Source: Roseivivax isoporae LMG 25204 (GTDB taxonomy: Bacteria; Pseudomonadota; Alphaproteobacteria; Rhodobacterales; Rhodobacteraceae). From it: a DNA stretch of 64,000 nt. How positions within the stretch are numbered: position 1 is the first letter of the stretch; each line of letters begins with the position of its first letter. The translations under genes and the position numbers were made by a program. This document shows positions 62,522 through 64,000 of the stretch, piece by piece. Below the pieces are notes generated by a model. That model searched no databases, had not been told where the DNA came from, and saw only the letters and a program-made list of their open reading frames with translations. The stretch spans positions 28,538 to 92,537 of the forward strand of contig NZ_JAME01000019.1 in NCBI RefSeq assembly GCF_000521865.1. Direction: 5' to 3'.

Positions 62522-63439
62522 ATGCAGCCGCACCAAGACCGTCCGCTGCTCGGCATCCTGCTCATGCTGGGCTTCTGTGTCACCGCGCCCCTCGGCGACG
62601 CGGTGGCGAAACTCCTGGGTGGCGTGCTGCCCGTCCTGCAACTCGTCTTCCTGCGCTTCGCTCTGCAGGCGGTGCTGCTCGCGCCGGTCGTGGCGGCCAC
62701 CGGGCGCGACTGGCGGATGACGCGGCGGCTCGCGGGGCTGACGCTCCTGCGGACGCTCCTGCATATCGGCGGAATCGCCATGATGTTCGCGGCCCTCGTG
62801 CACCTGCCGCTCGCCGACGCCATCGCCATCGCCTTCGTCATGCCGTTCCTGCTCCTCCTGCTCGGCCGCTTCGTGCTCGACGAGGAGGTGGGCGCCCGGC
62901 GTCTCGGCGCCTGCGCCGTGGGCTTCGCGGGCACGCTCATGGTCGTGCAGCCCGCCTTCGAGGAGGTCGGCCCGCCCGCCCTCCTGCCGCTCGGCGTCGC
63001 GGTGACCTTCGCGCTCTTCATGCTCGTCACCCGCAAGATCGCCCGCGACACCGACCCGGTGGCGCTGCAGGCGGTCTCGGGCGTGATGGCGGTCGTGCTT
63101 CTCGCCCCGGCGCTGCTGTTCCTGCCCGGCCCGGTCTTCGCCTGGGTGGCCCCCGCGGGCGGCGACTGGGCGCTGATCCTGACGCTCGGGGCACTCGGCA
63201 CGGCGGGGCACCTCCTGATGACGTGGTCGCTGCGCTTCGCACCGGGTGCCACGCTCGCGCCCATGCAGTATCTCGAGATCCCCGTGGCCACGCTCATCGG
63301 CTTCGCGATCTTCGGCGACCTGCCCGACCCGCTCGCGGCCGCGGGCATCGCCGTCACCGTCGCGTCGGGCCTCTACATCGTGCTGCGCGAACGGGCACTC
63401 TCGCGCGCGGCGACCCGCGTGGCCCCGCCCGCCGCCTGA
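62522..63439 (+). CDS. DMT-superfamily transporter (EamA type), second copy
   Basis: This 305-residue protein has ten TM helices in two EamA repeats (VLDEEVGARRLG ends the first; IFGDLPDPLAAAG ends the second). It shares the FGDLPD segment with the product of 55921-56802, so the two are paralogues. It is an inner-membrane exporter of unknown substrate. The ribosome-binding site is weak. It is divergent from the small basic-protein gene. Confidence 0.88.
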   Translation: MQPHQDRPLLGILLMLGFCVTAPLGDAVAKLLGGVLPVLQLVFLRFALQAVLLAPVVAATGRDWRMTRRLAGLTLLRTLLHIGGIAMMFAALVHLPLADAIAIAFVMPFLLLLLGRFVLDEEVGARRLGACAVGFAGTLMVVQPAFEEVGPPALLPLGVAVTFALFMLVTRKIARDTDPVALQAVSGVMAVVLLAPALLFLPGPVFAWVAPAGGDWALILTLGALGTAGHLLMTWSLRFAPGATLAPMQYLEIPVATLIGFAIFGDLPDPLAAAGIAVTVASGLYIVLRERALSRAATRVAPPAA

Positions 63440-63453
63440 CCCCCGAAACGCAA

Positions 63454-63483
63454 GGACGGCCGCGGATCGCGCCGCGGCCGTCC
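63454..63483. terminator. Hairpin between the DMT gene and the following convergent gene
   Basis: A perfect 12-bp stem (63454-63465 with 63472-63483) with a six-base loop sits between convergent stops at 63439 and 63506. No U-run is seen on either strand. Confidence 0.55.
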
Positions 63484-63505
63484 CCTGGTCCCGATCCCGC
63501 GGGGG

Positions 63506-64000
63506 TCAGCTCGCGGCGCGTTTCGGACGGAAACCGATGCGGTCGGCGGCGGTGAACCGCCCGCCCTCGAGCTTCGCGATCTTGCCCTCGCGCAGCAGCT
63601 GGCCGAACGACCGCAGCCGGTCCTCGCGGCTCGATTCGCGGGCCTCGGCCTCGCGCAGCTTGGTCATGAGCTGCGGGCGCGAGAATTGCGGCATCTCCTC
63701 GACGAAGGACATGTAGGCCGCCGCCGCCTCGAGCAGGTCGGGAAGCGCCGTCGCCCCCTGCGCCCGGGCGAATTCGGCAAAGCCCTGCCCGCCCGCCCGC
63801 TGCGCCGCCGGCATCTCGGCCACCGGCTCGGGGCGCACCCGGCGCGGACGGACCGCCTGCGCGGCCTCCTGCACGGGCGCGGTCTCGTCCGCGTCGACGC
63901 GCTGCTCGGCCACGAGCTTCAGCGGCGCGGGGCGCGGCGTCGGGCCCGGGCGGGGCGCGGCGGGACGCTCGGTCGCCGCGGGCGCGGCCTGCGGCCGGCG
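63506..64000 (-). CDS. Conserved hypothetical protein (N-terminus beyond window)
   Basis: The leftward frame is open to base 64000 and encodes a Pro/Ala-rich segment (PAAPRPGPTPRPAPLKLVAEQRV). A helical region follows: FAEFARAQGATALPDLLEAAAAYMSFV, then FSRPQLMTKLREAEA and a small C-terminal domain ending KLEGGRFTAADRIGFRP. I recall similar proteins in Rhodobacterales of unknown role. An internal GTG at 63913 is not taken as the start because the upstream codons have the same composition and no stop. About 164 residues are visible. Confidence 0.72.
   Translation of the reverse strand, partial: RRPQAAPAATERPAAPRPGPTPRPAPLKLVAEQRVDADETAPVQEAAQAVRPRRVRPEPVAEMPAAQRAGGQGFAEFARAQGATALPDLLEAAAAYMSFVEEMPQFSRPQLMTKLREAEARESSREDRLRSFGQLLREGKIAKLEGGRFTAADRIGFRPKRAAS

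Overview
The window is GC-rich, densely coded DNA that looks like the chromosome of an alphaproteobacterium of the order Rhodobacterales (Roseobacter/Paracoccus relatives). This placement is inferred from gene content: a PutR-putA pair, a MetR-metF pair, an LdtR-like MarR regulator, SdhE under an HTH regulator, a TAXI-type TRAP transporter, ThyX, EttA and a cobalamin riboswitch of alphaproteobacterial form. I see no insertion sequence, prophage, integrase, CRISPR array, rRNA operon or replication origin. No gene-free stretch exceeds about 300 bases. The longest (7674-7967, 15709-15978, 41500-41753, 50762-51047, 56803-57065) hold promoters, leaders, hairpins or the riboswitch.

Layout. 1-6.5 kb: a truncated TPR gene, putR/putA for proline catabolism, a rhomboid protease overlapping a GFA-family gene, and an inositol monophosphatase. 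6.6-12.8 kb: two small envelope proteins, thyX, then an Asp/Pro-rich surface-type lipoprotein next to a Slam-like TPR-barrel outer-membrane protein, glyoxalase I and a DUF1194 protein. 12.8-24.5 kb: a 953-residue glycosidase-like RTX protein, a MarR regulator, HTH-sdhE, an aspartate-type aminotransferase, two alpha/beta hydrolases, an MFS transporter, thrS and an ArsC-like protein. 24.7-29.3 kb: cspA-family gene, metR/metF, a divergent GAPDH/Epd-like gene and a BcsL-type acyltransferase.

29.3-41.5 kb is the most unusual region. Read leftward, nine minus-strand genes follow one another: TAXI binding protein, fused TRAP permease, universal stress protein, nitrilase-superfamily amidase, 912-residue Orn/Lys/Arg-type decarboxylase, ATP-grasp ligase, C45 N-terminal-nucleophile hydrolase, class III aminotransferase and the BcsL-type acyltransferase. 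The order suggests uptake of a small acid or amino acid followed by decarboxylation, ligation, amide hydrolysis and transamination. The compound cannot be named from sequence.

41.7-48.0 kb holds a Mla/Mce-type lipid transport operon (permease, ATPase, MCE protein with a long duplicated helical tail, auxiliary lipoprotein) and a TrkH K+ transporter. 48.2-48.4 kb carries two identical tRNA-Gly(GCC) genes. 48.5-64 kb holds an APH-fold kinase-like gene, a DegP-like protease divergent from a two-component system, a hemerythrin protein, a Tat-like PBP4, two DMT exporters, a B12 riboswitch controlling a PCuAC-like protein without the usual Cu(I) ligands, nadD, a Tat-exported metallo-beta-lactamase-fold protein, MOSC and GNAT genes, ettA and a 53-residue basic protein. 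The window ends inside a conserved hypothetical gene.
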